DNA from: Cupriavidus sp. BIS7
GTDB taxonomy: Bacteria; Pseudomonadota; Gammaproteobacteria; Burkholderiales; Burkholderiaceae
Assembly (NCBI RefSeq): GCF_000292345.1
Contig: NZ_ALOU01000035.1
Coordinates: forward strand, 1 to 64,000
Direction: 5' to 3'
Length of the DNA: 64,000 bases
Both the position numbers and the translations under genes were made by a program. How positions within the stretch are numbered: the stretch's first letter is position 1; every line of letters starts with the position of its first letter. Shown in pieces: positions 7,841-16,427 of the stretch. Under the pieces are notes generated by a model. That model searched no databases. It had not been told where the DNA came from and was given only the letters and a program-made list of their open reading frames with translations.

Positions 7841-8853
7841 TACGTCTTCGCTGCTGTGTGAGGTTTGGCGTCGCGTTTTGCGTTGCGTCCTGCGTTGCGT
7901 CCTACGTCAGGCTGGCCGCCGTCGATCTCACCAGCCTCGGCGCGCAGGCACGCCATCAGTTGCGTCGCGCCTGGCGCCAGCCGGCGGTCGCGCAGGGTAA
8001 TCAGGCCCACCGGGGGCAGGTCCACTTCCACCGGCATCGCCAGCACGCGAAAGCGCCCTTCCGCTTCAAGTTGCCGGCCCACGGTGCGTGCCACGAAACC
8101 CACGGCCTGCCGCTGCGCCACGAAAGTAGTCACGGCCAGATAGGACGAGGACTCCATCAGGTCGACTGGAGGTTCGAACCCGTGCCGGAAGAACGCCTGC
8201 TCGATCTTGACGCGCAGCGACGCCCACGGCGGCGGCAGCACCAGTGGATTCCGCGCGAGATCAGCCCAACCGGGGCGAGCCTTGCCTGCGAGTGGATGTC
8301 CGGCCGCGACGATGGCGACCATCGGCTCGTCATATAGAGGCTCTGTCACCAGGTCCGGCGCCGCATATGCCGGCTCCAGCCGTCCGACGATCAGGTCGAG
8401 TTCGGACAGGCGCAGTCGCGGCAGCAGGTGAGTCAGGTCGCCTTCCTCGATCAGCACCGTGGCACGCGGTGACTGCTGTTTGAGCCGCCCAACCGCCCCG
8501 GCCAGCAGCACCGGAAGCGTCGCGCCCATCGAACCCACGCGTACACGCCCCGATGCGCCACTGGCCACCGCCTCGATCTCGTCGCGCGTGACTTCATACT
8601 GGGCCAGCACCGAGCGCGCAAAGCGCACCAGCGCTTCGCCGGCAGGCGTCGGCTCGGTGCCGCGCGTGGAACGCGTGAACAGTGCCATGCCCATCATCTT
8701 CTCGACCTCTACCAGCACCTTGGACACCGCCGGCTGGCTGACAGCCAGGAATTCGGCGGTCCGGCCCAGGTGGCGAAACTCGTCCAGCGCCACCAGCATC
8801 TGCAGGTGACGCAACTTGATGTTAGAGCGAAGCGCGCGATCGATATGGGCCAT
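7840..8853 (-). CDS. LysR-family transcriptional regulator
   Basis: A 337-residue regulator starting at ATG 8853. The winged helix-turn-helix occupies residues 9-65 (LRHLQMLVALDEF, AVSQPAVSKVLVEVE), followed by a LysR substrate-binding domain (RVRVGSMGATLPVLL onward) and a GXXAR segment. The chain resembles regulators such as CbsR/GalR-type activators of catabolic operons. The gene is divergent from the second Bug receptor, with palindromes between them that are candidate sites. The last 25 residues are repetitive (GRNAGRNAKRDAK) and come from a 12-bp tandem repeat in the DNA; they are probably dispensable. An in-frame start near 9105 was rejected because it runs through the divergent promoter. 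Confidence 0.92.
   Translation of the reverse strand: MAHIDRALRSNIKLRHLQMLVALDEFRHLGRTAEFLAVSQPAVSKVLVEVEKMMGMALFTRSTRGTEPTPAGEALVRFARSVLAQYEVTRDEIEAVASGASGRVRVGSMGATLPVLLAGAVGRLKQQSPRATVLIEEGDLTHLLPRLRLSELDLIVGRLEPAYAAPDLVTEPLYDEPMVAIVAAGHPLAGKARPGWADLARNPLVLPPPWASLRVKIEQAFFRHGFEPPVDLMESSSYLAVTTFVAQRQAVGFVARTVGRQLEAEGRFRVLAMPVEVDLPPVGLITLRDRRLAPGATQLMACLRAEAGEIDGGQPDVGRNAGRNAKRDAKPHTAAKT
7868..7903. repeat. 12-bp tandem repeat in 3' end of LysR gene
   Basis: Two perfect GCGTTGCGTCCT units lie at 7880-7891 and 7892-7903, with a degenerate first unit at 7868. The repeat keeps the frame and encodes an Arg-Asn-Ala tail on the regulator. Confidence 0.75.
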
Positions 8854-8869
8854 GGCGCCGAGTCTACCC

Positions 8870-8907
8870 AACCATATGGTTATGAAGCAATGCCAATTTT
8901 TGATTGG
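8870..8907. promoter_or_regulatory. Palindromes in LysR/Bug divergent promoter
   Basis: Two dyads occupy the 137-bp divergent spacer. AACCATATGGTT is a perfect 12-bp palindrome at 8870-8881. CCAAT and ATTGG at 8893-8897 and 8903-8907 flank a 5-bp spacer. LysR proteins usually bind a recognition site with dyad symmetry and a weaker activation site closer to the promoter, and the two sites fit that pattern. Which dyad is which is not determinable here. Confidence 0.4.
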
Positions 8908-8990
8908 ATTGTTATGGTCCCGATGCCCACAATCGCTGGCAACGCGACTGGCAGAGCACCAGTTTCGCACCGTACAACATCGGAGACACC

Positions 8991-10016
8991 ATGACGCAAG
9001 GCAACCCCACCAGCCCGATGCGCCGCCGCCTGCTGCTGGGCAGCGCTGCCGCCACCGCCGCTGCCGCCACCAGCACGGCCGGCCTGATCGTGCCGCGTAC
9101 GGCACGTGCCGCAGCCGAATATCCGGACCGCCCGATCACATTTATCTGCCCGTGGCCCGTGGGCGGCACGGCCGATCAGTCGATGCGCGCTTTGTGCCAG
9201 GTGGCGTCAGGCATCCTCAGGCAATCAATCGTCTTGGAGAACCGCGCGGGCGCTTCGGGCATGATCGGCACGAAGGCACTGGCGCGCGCCACGCCGGACG
9301 GCTACACGATCGGGCAGATCCCGATCTCGGTCACGCGCTTCTCGCAGCTAGGCATTCTGCAGCTCGATCCCCGCAATGAGCTGACCTATCTGGCGCGTAC
9401 GTCGGGCCAGACCTTTGGCATCGCGGTGCCGACCAACTCGCGTTTCAAGACGCTCGCTGACGTGGTCGCGGCTGCCAAGGCCAATCCGGGTCGCATCACC
9501 TACGCCCATGCCGGTATCGGCGGCGCCACTCACGTCGGCATGGAGCAGTTCGCCTTGGCCGCCGGTGTCAGGTTCAACGCTATCGCGTACAAGGGCGGCG
9601 CCTCGGCGCTGCAGGATGTCTTGGCCGGTCAGGTGGACCTGCTGGCCGATTCAAGCTCGTGGGCGCCGCATGTGGAAGCCGGCAAGCTGCGCCTGCTGGC
9701 CACCTGGGGAGAGGCGCGCACGCCGCGCTTCAAGGACACGCCAACGCTCAAGGAGCTCGGCTACAACGTCGTGGTGGAAGCGCCCAACGGCATCGGCGCA
9801 CCCAAGGGGCTGCCGCATGCGATCGAAATGAAACTGCGCGAAGCGTTCCGCGCCGCCGTGGCAAGCCCCGAATTCAAGTCCGTGGCCGCGCGCATCGATG
9901 CGCCCGTGATGTACCTGGACGGCCCCGAGTACAAGAAGTACGTGGCCGCCGTCTACGACCAGGAAACCCAGCTGATCCAGCGCCTGAAGCTCAAGGAAAT
10001 GCTGCAGCAGGGCTAA
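8991..10016 (+). CDS. Bug-family solute receptor with Tat-like leader
   Basis: A 341-residue periplasmic receptor of the Bug/TctC family. The ATG at 8991 is preceded by GGAGACACC. The leader MRRRLLLGSAAATAAAAT has consecutive arginines and looks like a Tat signal, with cleavage near ARA-AAEYP. Mature motifs are ITFICPWPVGGTADQSMR, ENRAGASGMIGTKALARA and ATPDGYTIGQIP, all in the expected order. It starts a plus-strand cluster of catabolic genes and is probably activated by the divergent LysR protein. Its ligand is presumably the acid dehydrated by the next gene product. Confidence 0.92.
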   Translation: MTQGNPTSPMRRRLLLGSAAATAAAATSTAGLIVPRTARAAAEYPDRPITFICPWPVGGTADQSMRALCQVASGILRQSIVLENRAGASGMIGTKALARATPDGYTIGQIPISVTRFSQLGILQLDPRNELTYLARTSGQTFGIAVPTNSRFKTLADVVAAAKANPGRITYAHAGIGGATHVGMEQFALAAGVRFNAIAYKGGASALQDVLAGQVDLLADSSSWAPHVEAGKLRLLATWGEARTPRFKDTPTLKELGYNVVVEAPNGIGAPKGLPHAIEMKLREAFRAAVASPEFKSVAARIDAPVMYLDGPEYKKYVAAVYDQETQLIQRLKLKEMLQQG

Positions 10017-10031
10017 CCAGGACAAAGCACC

Positions 10032-11558
10032 GTGACCGCCCCCACACCCGTCATTCGCCTGCATGCCAACGACAACGTCCTGATCGCCCGGGGCGACCTG
10101 ACGTTGGGCCAGCAACTGGCAGACCTGGGCCTGCGCGTGCGCGCGCAGGTGCCAGCCGGACACAAGATTGCCGCACGCGCGATTGCGCGCGGCGAACAGG
10201 TTCGCAAGTACGACACCGTGATCGGCGTGGCCGATCGAGACATCGCCCCCGGCGAGCACGTGCACAGCCACAACCTCAGGCTCGTCGATTACTATCGCGA
10301 CCCCGCATTCTGCTCGGATGTCCGCCCGGTGGACTACGTGCCTGACGCCGATCGCGCCACGTTCATGGGCTACGTGCGCCCGGACGGCCGCGTTGGCACA
10401 CGCAATTTCATCGGCATCCTGTCGTCGGTGAACTGCTCAGCCACGGTGATCAAGCACATCGCCGAGCACTTCACGGCCGAGCGTCTGGCGGCGTATCCCA
10501 ATGTCGATGGCGTGGTGGCGTTCGCGCAGGGCAGCGGCTGCGGCATGTCGTCGCCGAGCGAGCACTTCGATCTGCTGCGCCGCACGCTGGCCGGCTATGC
10601 CCGTCACCCCAACCTTGCCGGCGTGCTGATTGTCGGACTGGGCTGCGAGCGCAACCAGGTGGCTTCGCTGGTGGAATCGCAAGGGCTCATTCCGGGCGAG
10701 AACCTGCACACGATGGTGATGCAGGACACCGGCGGCACACGCGCGACGATTGCCGCAGGCATCCGCGCCGTCGAACAGATGCTGCCCGCCGCCAATGCGT
10801 ACACGCGCCAGCGGGTCAGCGCCAGCCACATCAAGATCGGCCTGGAATGCGGCGGCTCCGACGGGTTTTCCGGCATCACGGCCAACCCGGCGCTTGGCGC
10901 GGCGATGGACATACTGGTGCGCCACGGTGGTACGGCGATCCTTTCGGAAACACCGGAGATCCACGGCGTGGAATACATGCTCACGCGCCGCGCAGTGACA
11001 CCGGAGGTCGGCCAGAAGCTGCTGGACCGGCTGGCCTGGTGGGAACGCTATACGGCCGGACAGAACGCGCAGTTCAATGGCGTGGTCGGACACGGCAACC
11101 AGCAGGGCGGCCTGGCCAATATCTTCGAGAAATCGCTCGGCTCGGCCATGAAGGGCGGCACCACGCCGCTGCAGGCCGTCTACGAGTACGCGGAGCCGAT
11201 CGACAAGGCAGGTTTCGTGTTCATGGATTCGCCGGGCTACGACCCCGTGGCCGTCACGGGCCAGATCGCCAGCGGCGCCAACCTGATCTGCTTCACCACC
11301 GGGCGCGGCTCGATGTTCGGCTCCAAACCCGCGCCGACGATCAAGCTGGCATCGAATTCGCCGATGTACCAGCGGCTTGAGGAAGACATGGACATCAACT
11401 GCGGCCTGGTGCTCGATGGCGAACTAAGCGTGGCGCAGATGGGCGAACGGATCTTCGAACACATCCTGCGTGCGGCATCGGGCGAACGCACGAAGAGCGA
11501 ATTGCTTGGCCTAGGGGATCACGAATTCGTGCCCTGGCATGTGGGGATCGTGAGCTAA
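10032..11558 (+). CDS. UxaA/GarD-family altronate/galactarate dehydratase
   Basis: A 508-residue protein starting at GTG 10032, 15 bp after the receptor. The N-terminal SAF domain (residues 5-85, with GHKIAARAIARGEQVRKYD) joins the large D-galactarate dehydratase/altronate hydrolase domain, which opens with GYVRPDGRVGTRNFIG and contains ECGGSDGFSGITANPALG. The family removes water from sugar acids such as altronate, galactarate or a smaller hydroxy acid, usually with Fe2+. The full-length one-chain form is like GarD and UxaA. With the aldolase and semialdehyde dehydrogenase downstream, a galactarate/glucarate-like route is the simplest reading. The substrate is inferred. Confidence 0.88.
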   Translation: MTAPTPVIRLHANDNVLIARGDLTLGQQLADLGLRVRAQVPAGHKIAARAIARGEQVRKYDTVIGVADRDIAPGEHVHSHNLRLVDYYRDPAFCSDVRPVDYVPDADRATFMGYVRPDGRVGTRNFIGILSSVNCSATVIKHIAEHFTAERLAAYPNVDGVVAFAQGSGCGMSSPSEHFDLLRRTLAGYARHPNLAGVLIVGLGCERNQVASLVESQGLIPGENLHTMVMQDTGGTRATIAAGIRAVEQMLPAANAYTRQRVSASHIKIGLECGGSDGFSGITANPALGAAMDILVRHGGTAILSETPEIHGVEYMLTRRAVTPEVGQKLLDRLAWWERYTAGQNAQFNGVVGHGNQQGGLANIFEKSLGSAMKGGTTPLQAVYEYAEPIDKAGFVFMDSPGYDPVAVTGQIASGANLICFTTGRGSMFGSKPAPTIKLASNSPMYQRLEEDMDINCGLVLDGELSVAQMGERIFEHILRAASGERTKSELLGLGDHEFVPWHVGIVS

Positions 11559-11578
11559 CCCCTTTGGCGCTTCATGCG

Positions 11579-11701
11579 CTGGCCCTCTCCCCCGCCCCTC
11601 TCCCGCAGGCGGGAGAGGGGAGAACACCCACGGAACTTGATTTGCCCCCGGTTTGCTCCCCTCTCCCGCACAGCGGGAGAGGGGTTGGGGGAGAGGGCCA
11701 G
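11579..11701. repeat. Nested inverted-repeat element (REP-like)
   Basis: Outer arms CTGGCCCTCTCCCCC (11579-11593) and its reverse complement (11687-11701) enclose two hairpins. Each hairpin is built from CCCCTCTCCCGC and GCGGGAGAGGGG: 11595-11606 with 11609-11620, and 11658-11669 with 11673-11684. The whole can fold into a cruciform with two inner arms. It sits between the dehydratase and dehydrogenase genes without a U-tract, so it is an intergenic repeat family member rather than a standard terminator. It may still modulate read-through or mRNA stability. Confidence 0.85.
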
Positions 11702-11741
11702 CCCTTCACCATCCAATCACGCCACCCGTCCCCACCACCCC

Positions 11742-13211
11742 ATGCTGACCACCCTATCCAATCCCGACCTCCTGCGCACGCAGAACCTCATCGACGAGCA
11801 CTGGTGCGACGCCAGCGTCCGCTTCCCCGTCACCGACCCCGCCACTGGCAACGTCATCGCGCAAGTCCCCGATAGCAACGCCGCCGATGCCCAGCGTGCC
11901 ACCGATGCCGCGGCAGCCGCGTTCCCCGCGTGGAGCCGCCGCACCGCGCGTGATCGCGCGCAACTGATCAAGCGCTGGCATGCGCTGATCCTGTCCAACG
12001 AGCAGGATCTGGCGCGCATCATCTCCGCCGAGCAGGGCAAGCCGATGCACGAGAGCGCGGGCGAAGTGCGTTACGGCGCGTCCTACGTCGAATGGTTCGC
12101 CGAGGAAGCCACGCGCATCTGCGGCGATGTGGTGGCAGAAGCGGTGCCGGGCCGCAAGATGCTGGTGCTCAAGGAGCCGGTGGGCGTGGTGGCCGCCATC
12201 ACGCCGTGGAACTTCCCGCTGGCGATGATTGCGCGCAAGATCGCGCCGGCCCTGGCCGCAGGCTGCACCGTCGTGGCCAAGCCGGCGGAGGACACGCCGC
12301 TTACCGCGCTGGCGCTGGTCTGGCTGGCGCAGCAGGCCGGGCTGCCGCCGGGCGTGCTCAATATCGTCACGGCCTCGCGCGCCAATACACCGGCTGTTGT
12401 CGATGCGTGGCTGGCCGATCCGCGCGTGCGCAAGATCACGTTCACGGGGTCAACCCCGGTGGGCAAGCATCTGGCACGCGAATCTGCCGGTACGCTGAAG
12501 AAGCTGTCGCTGGAGCTTGGCGGCAACGCGCCGTTCATCGTGTTCGACGATGCCGATCTCGACGCAGCCGTCGACGGCCTGATGGCATCCAAGTTCCGCA
12601 ACGGCGGGCAGACCTGCGTGTGCCCGAACCGCGTCTACGTTCAGGATGCCGTGCACGACGCATTCGCCGAGCGCCTCGCGGCACGCGTGGCCGCGCTGCA
12701 CGTGGGCCCCGCCACGGAGGCCGCCGCGCAGATTGGCCCGATGATCAACGCACGTGCGGTCGAGAAAATCGATCGCCACGTGCAGGATGCCGTCGACAAG
12801 GGCGCACGCGTGCTGACGGGCGGCGAACGCGTGCGCACCGCCGATGGGCCGCACTACTACGCGCCGACCGTGCTCGTGAATGCCACGCCGGACATGGCGC
12901 TGGCGCACGAAGAAACGTTCGGCCCGGTGGCCGCGGTCTTCCGCTTCACGCATGAGGACGAGGTCGTGCATCACGCCAACGACACGCCGTTCGGCTTGGC
13001 CGCGTACTTCTATTCGAACGACGTGCGCCGCATCTGGCGTGTGGCGCAGGCGCTGGAAACCGGCATCGTCGGCATCAACGAAGGGGCGCTGGCGTCCGAG
13101 GCGGCACCGTTCGGCGGCGTCAAGGAGTCTGGCTACGGGCGCGAGGGTTCACGCCACGGGCTTGACGACTACATGCATACGAAGTATCTGTGCCAGGGCC
13201 AGTTGAGCTGA
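11742..13211 (+). CDS. gabD: NAD(P)-dependent succinate-semialdehyde-type dehydrogenase
   Basis: A 489-residue aldehyde dehydrogenase of the succinate/2-oxoglutarate semialdehyde group. Visible are the cofactor-binding ITPWNFPLAMIARK, the FTGSTPVGK loop, the general-base ELGGNAPFIVF and the catalytic Cys in GGQTCVCPNR. The CVCPNR form of the active site is typical of GabD-like enzymes. The start at 11742 is chosen because upstream in-frame codons run through the inverted-repeat element. Within this cluster it could oxidise 2-oxoglutarate semialdehyde or tartronate semialdehyde rather than a GABA product, so the symbol denotes the family only. Confidence 0.85.
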   Translation: MLTTLSNPDLLRTQNLIDEHWCDASVRFPVTDPATGNVIAQVPDSNAADAQRATDAAAAAFPAWSRRTARDRAQLIKRWHALILSNEQDLARIISAEQGKPMHESAGEVRYGASYVEWFAEEATRICGDVVAEAVPGRKMLVLKEPVGVVAAITPWNFPLAMIARKIAPALAAGCTVVAKPAEDTPLTALALVWLAQQAGLPPGVLNIVTASRANTPAVVDAWLADPRVRKITFTGSTPVGKHLARESAGTLKKLSLELGGNAPFIVFDDADLDAAVDGLMASKFRNGGQTCVCPNRVYVQDAVHDAFAERLAARVAALHVGPATEAAAQIGPMINARAVEKIDRHVQDAVDKGARVLTGGERVRTADGPHYYAPTVLVNATPDMALAHEETFGPVAAVFRFTHEDEVVHHANDTPFGLAAYFYSNDVRRIWRVAQALETGIVGINEGALASEAAPFGGVKESGYGREGSRHGLDDYMHTKYLCQGQLS

Positions 13212-13215
13212 AAAC

Positions 13216-13275
13216 GAGCTGACAACCAAGCTGACGCCCACCCCGACAACCGATTCGACAACCGAGGCCTGACAG
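13216..13275. repeat. Degenerate 12-bp-period repeat between dehydrogenase and aldolase genes
   Basis: About five imperfect units with a CTGACAACC/CGACAACC core recur at 12-bp steps, for example at 13216, 13228, 13240, 13252 and 13264. It fills almost the entire 72-bp intergenic gap and ends just before the ribosome-binding site AGGAAA of the aldolase. Confidence 0.55.
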
Positions 13276-13283
13276 GAAACATC

Positions 13284-14087
13284 ATGCCCGCACACAATCC
13301 GTTCAAAGCCGCACTGGCCGCGCGCCAGGCGCAAATCGGACTCTGGCTGTCCACTGCCACACCCTACCTTGCCGAAGCCAGCGCCACGGCCGGCTTCGAC
13401 TGGCTGCTCATCGACGGCGAACACGCGCCCAATGACTTGCGCACGATCCTGCAGACGCTGCAGGCGCTGGCGCCGTATCGCTCGCAGCCCGTGGTGCGTG
13501 CACTGGCTGGCGAGACCGCGCTGATCAAGCAACTGCTCGATATCGGCGCGCGCACGCTGCTGGTGCCGATGGTCGATACCGCCGAGCAGGCCGCCGCGCT
13601 GGTGCGCGCCACGCGCTACCCGCCGTTTGGCGTGCGCGGCGTGGGCAGCGCCGTGGCGCGCGTGTCGCAATGGAGCGCGCGCACCGACTACCTCGACGTG
13701 GCCGATGACGAAGTCTGCCTGCTGGTGCAGACCGAAACCGTGACTGCCATGCAGAACCTCGAAGCGATCTGCGCCGTCGATGGTGTCGATGGCGTGTTTA
13801 TCGGCCCCGCCGACCTGGCCGCGTCGATGGGCTATCGCGGCAAGCCCGGCCACCCGGAAGTGCAGGCACAGATCGAAAGCGCGATACGCACGATCGTCGC
13901 AAGCGGCAAGGCCGCCGGCACGCTGACTTCAGACCCGGCCCTTGCGCGCCGTTATCTCGATCTCGGCTGCACGTTCGTCGCCACCGGCGTGGACGTGCTG
14001 ATGTACGCCAACGCGGCCCGCAAGCTGGCCGCCGAATTCCTGCCCGACCGCGCCGGCCAGATCAGCGCACCGGGCGCCGCTTACTGA
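13284..14087 (+). CDS. HpcH/HpaI family class II aldolase
   Basis: A 267-residue metal-dependent aldolase of the HpaI/GarL family, which splits 2-keto-3-deoxy acids into pyruvate plus an aldehyde. The core reads [28 protein letters not shown] (metal/base region), PYGVRG-like [23 protein letters not shown] (metal-binding Glu) and [15 protein letters not shown] (metal-binding Asp). GarL cleaves 5-keto-4-deoxyglucarate to pyruvate and tartronate semialdehyde. The upstream GarD-like dehydratase would provide such a substrate. The gene lies 72 bp after the dehydrogenase and 8 bp before the GlcD-like gene, consistent with one operon. Confidence 0.88.
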   Translation: MPAHNPFKAALAARQAQIGLWLSTATPYLAEASATAGFDWLLIDGEHAPNDLRTILQTLQALAPYRSQPVVRALAGETALIKQLLDIGARTLLVPMVDTAEQAAALVRATRYPPFGVRGVGSAVARVSQWSARTDYLDVADDEVCLLVQTETVTAMQNLEAICAVDGVDGVFIGPADLAASMGYRGKPGHPEVQAQIESAIRTIVASGKAAGTLTSDPALARRYLDLGCTFVATGVDVLMYANAARKLAAEFLPDRAGQISAPGAAY

Positions 14088-14095
14088 TTGACACG

Positions 14096-15547
14096 ATGAC
14101 CGCCCTGCCCTCCCAAGACGCGTTGATCCAGGCCATGCAGGCCATTGTTGGCCCGCAAGGCTGCCTGAGCGCCGACGCCGATACCGAACCGTTCGTCACC
14201 GATTACCGCCGCATCTACGTCGGCAAATCGCCCCTCGTGGTGATGCCGTCGACCACCGAACAGGTCAGCCAGGTCATGGCCTGGTGTTACCGGCATGACG
14301 TGCCCGTGGTGCCGCAGGGCGGCAATACGTCTCTGATGGGCGGTGCGGTGCCTGACGACAGCGGCACGGCCGTGGTCATCAGCCTGCGCCGGATGAACCG
14401 CGTGCTGGCCATCGACATGGTCAACGACACGATGACCGTGGAAGCCGGCGTCACGCTGTCCGCCGCGCGCGCGGCAGCCGATGACAGCAAACGGCTGTTT
14501 CCGCTGCGCATCGGCTCCGAAGGCTCGTGCCAGATCGGCGGCAACCTGTCTACCAACGCGGGCGGCACCGCCGTGCTGCGTTACGGCAATATGCGCGACC
14601 TCGTGCTCGGCATCGAGGTGGTGCTGCCGGACGGCCGCATCTTTTCATCGCTGCGCGGCCTGCGCAAGGACAACACCGGCTACGACCTCAAGCACCTGTT
14701 TGTCGGCGCGGAAGGCACGCTCGGCATCATCACCGGCGCCGTGCTCAAGCTGATGCCGCAGCCGCGGTCCACGGCGGTGGCATTCGTGGCCGTGCAAAGC
14801 CCCGAAGCCGCCGTGAAGCTGCTTGGCGAAGCGCGCGCGCTGTCCGGCCAGGCCGTTACCGCGTTCGAACTGATCTCGGCACCGGCACTTGACCTTGTGC
14901 TCGAATACCTCGGCAACGAGCCGTCGCCACTGGAGGGCCGGCACGACTGGATGTTGCTGATCGAGCTGACCTCCGGCGCCGACGAGGAAAGCCTGAACGC
15001 GACGCTGATGGAGATCCTGGAAGCCGGCCTTGGCAACGGCTGGGTGGTGGATGCGGCCGTGGCGTCCAGCCTGTCCGATGCGCAGAAGTTCTGGCGCATC
15101 CGCGAGGAGATCTCGGACGCGCAGACGCGCACGGGCGGCAGCATCAAGTGCGATATCTCGGTCCCCGTCTCGCGCATCGCCCAGTTCATCGAAAAGGCCT
15201 CGGCCGAGGTGCTGGCGCTGGAGCCCGCCACGCGCATGGTGATCTACGGCCATATGGGCGACGGCAACGTGCACTTCAACCCACTGCGGCCGAAGGACCG
15301 CGCGGCGAAGGACTTTCTTTCGCAGTGGTACAAGCCGGTGTCCGATCTGGTCGACGGGCTGGCCCATGCGGAGAACGGGTCGATCTCGGCCGAGCACGGC
15401 ATCGGCGTGGCCAAGCGTGACGACCTGGCGCGCTACAAGTCGCCGGTGGAACTGGAACTGATGTGGCAGGTCAAGCGCGCGCTGGATCCGAAGAACCTGC
15501 TGAATCCGGGGCGCGTGCTGCCGCCGATCGCCGGGCGCGCTGACTGA
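14096..15547 (+). CDS. GlcD-type FAD-linked 2-hydroxyacid dehydrogenase
   Basis: A 483-residue flavoenzyme of the FAD-binding type 4 / GlcD family (D-lactate, D-2-hydroxyglutarate or glycolate dehydrogenases). The FAD domain shows PVVPQGGNTSLMGGAVP and GSCQIGGNLSTNAGGTAVLRYG. The C-terminal domain has IYGHMGDGNVHFN, which carries metal-binding histidines, and AEHGIGVAKRD. It is the last gene of the sugar-acid cluster, 8 bp after the aldolase. It most resembles D-2-hydroxyglutarate dehydrogenase-like proteins in length. A role in oxidising a D-2-hydroxy acid intermediate is inferred. Confidence 0.88.
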   Translation: MTALPSQDALIQAMQAIVGPQGCLSADADTEPFVTDYRRIYVGKSPLVVMPSTTEQVSQVMAWCYRHDVPVVPQGGNTSLMGGAVPDDSGTAVVISLRRMNRVLAIDMVNDTMTVEAGVTLSAARAAADDSKRLFPLRIGSEGSCQIGGNLSTNAGGTAVLRYGNMRDLVLGIEVVLPDGRIFSSLRGLRKDNTGYDLKHLFVGAEGTLGIITGAVLKLMPQPRSTAVAFVAVQSPEAAVKLLGEARALSGQAVTAFELISAPALDLVLEYLGNEPSPLEGRHDWMLLIELTSGADEESLNATLMEILEAGLGNGWVVDAAVASSLSDAQKFWRIREEISDAQTRTGGSIKCDISVPVSRIAQFIEKASAEVLALEPATRMVIYGHMGDGNVHFNPLRPKDRAAKDFLSQWYKPVSDLVDGLAHAENGSISAEHGIGVAKRDDLARYKSPVELELMWQVKRALDPKNLLNPGRVLPPIAGRAD

Positions 15548-15669
15548 GTCCAGTCCGGTCCGACCTGTGACGGCGCCCGCATGTGCGTCGGGCGCCCGGT
15601 AGAAGCGCTGCAACAGGCTACGGTGTAGTATCCGTTGCCAGATTCGCATCTATCCGTTGGAGACCCATC

Positions 15670-16422
15670 ATGAACGTACTTGTCACCGGTGCAAGCGCCG
15701 GGTTCGGCGCAGCCATTGCAAAGCGTTTTGCCGCTGCGGGCCACCGCATCATCGCAGCCGGCCGCCGCGCGGACCGGCTGCAGGCGCTGGCCAACGACAT
15801 CGGCGCGGACAAGGTCCTGCCGCTGATCCTGGACGTGCGCGACCGTGATGCCGTAGCCAAGGCCATCGCCGGGCTGCCCGCCGATTACGCCGAGATCGAC
15901 CTGCTGGTGAACAACGCAGGCCTGGCGCTGGGCCTGGAACCCGCGCAGGCCGCAGATCTCGACAACTGGGACAACATGGTCGACACCAATATCAAGGGCC
16001 TGACCTATGTCACGCGTGCGGTGCTGCCCGGCATGGTGGCCCGCAATCGCGGACACGTGGTCAATATGGGCTCCGTCGCCGGTGCCTATCCGTATCCGGG
16101 CGGCAATGTCTACGGCGCGACCAAGGCCTTTGTGCATCAGTTCTCGCTGAACCTGCGTGCGGACCTGCAAGGCACACGCGTGCGCGTGACCGACGTGGCG
16201 CCCGGTCTGGTGGGCGGCACCGAGTTCTCGACGGTCCGCTTTGGCGGAGACGAGGGCCGCGTCCAGAAGGTCTATGAAGGCGCCGACGCACTGACGCCGG
16301 AGGACATCGCGGAGACCGTGTTCTGGGCCGCCACGCTGCCGGAACGCGTCAACATCAACTTTGTGGAACTGATGCCGGTGACGCAGTCGTTCGGCCCGCT
16401 GACGATTCATCGCGAAGGCTGA
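15670..16422 (+). CDS. SDR oxidoreductase, YdfG-like
   Basis: A 250-residue classical short-chain dehydrogenase. The NADP-binding VTGASAGFGAAIAKRF is at residues 5-20 and NNAG near residue 80. The catalytic Ser (GSVAGAYPYPG) and Tyr-x3-Lys (YGATKAF) follow. The combination with VAPGLVGGTEFS and a C-terminal NINFVELMPVTQSF is characteristic of YdfG, the NADP-dependent 3-hydroxy acid (serine, malonic semialdehyde) dehydrogenase. The ATG at 15670 follows TTGGAGACC. A FetA-like ABC gene starts 5 bp downstream, so the three genes may be co-transcribed, although no functional tie is obvious. Confidence 0.88.
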   Translation: MNVLVTGASAGFGAAIAKRFAAAGHRIIAAGRRADRLQALANDIGADKVLPLILDVRDRDAVAKAIAGLPADYAEIDLLVNNAGLALGLEPAQAADLDNWDNMVDTNIKGLTYVTRAVLPGMVARNRGHVVNMGSVAGAYPYPGGNVYGATKAFVHQFSLNLRADLQGTRVRVTDVAPGLVGGTEFSTVRFGGDEGRVQKVYEGADALTPEDIAETVFWAATLPERVNINFVELMPVTQSFGPLTIHREG

Positions 16423-16427
16423 GCGCG

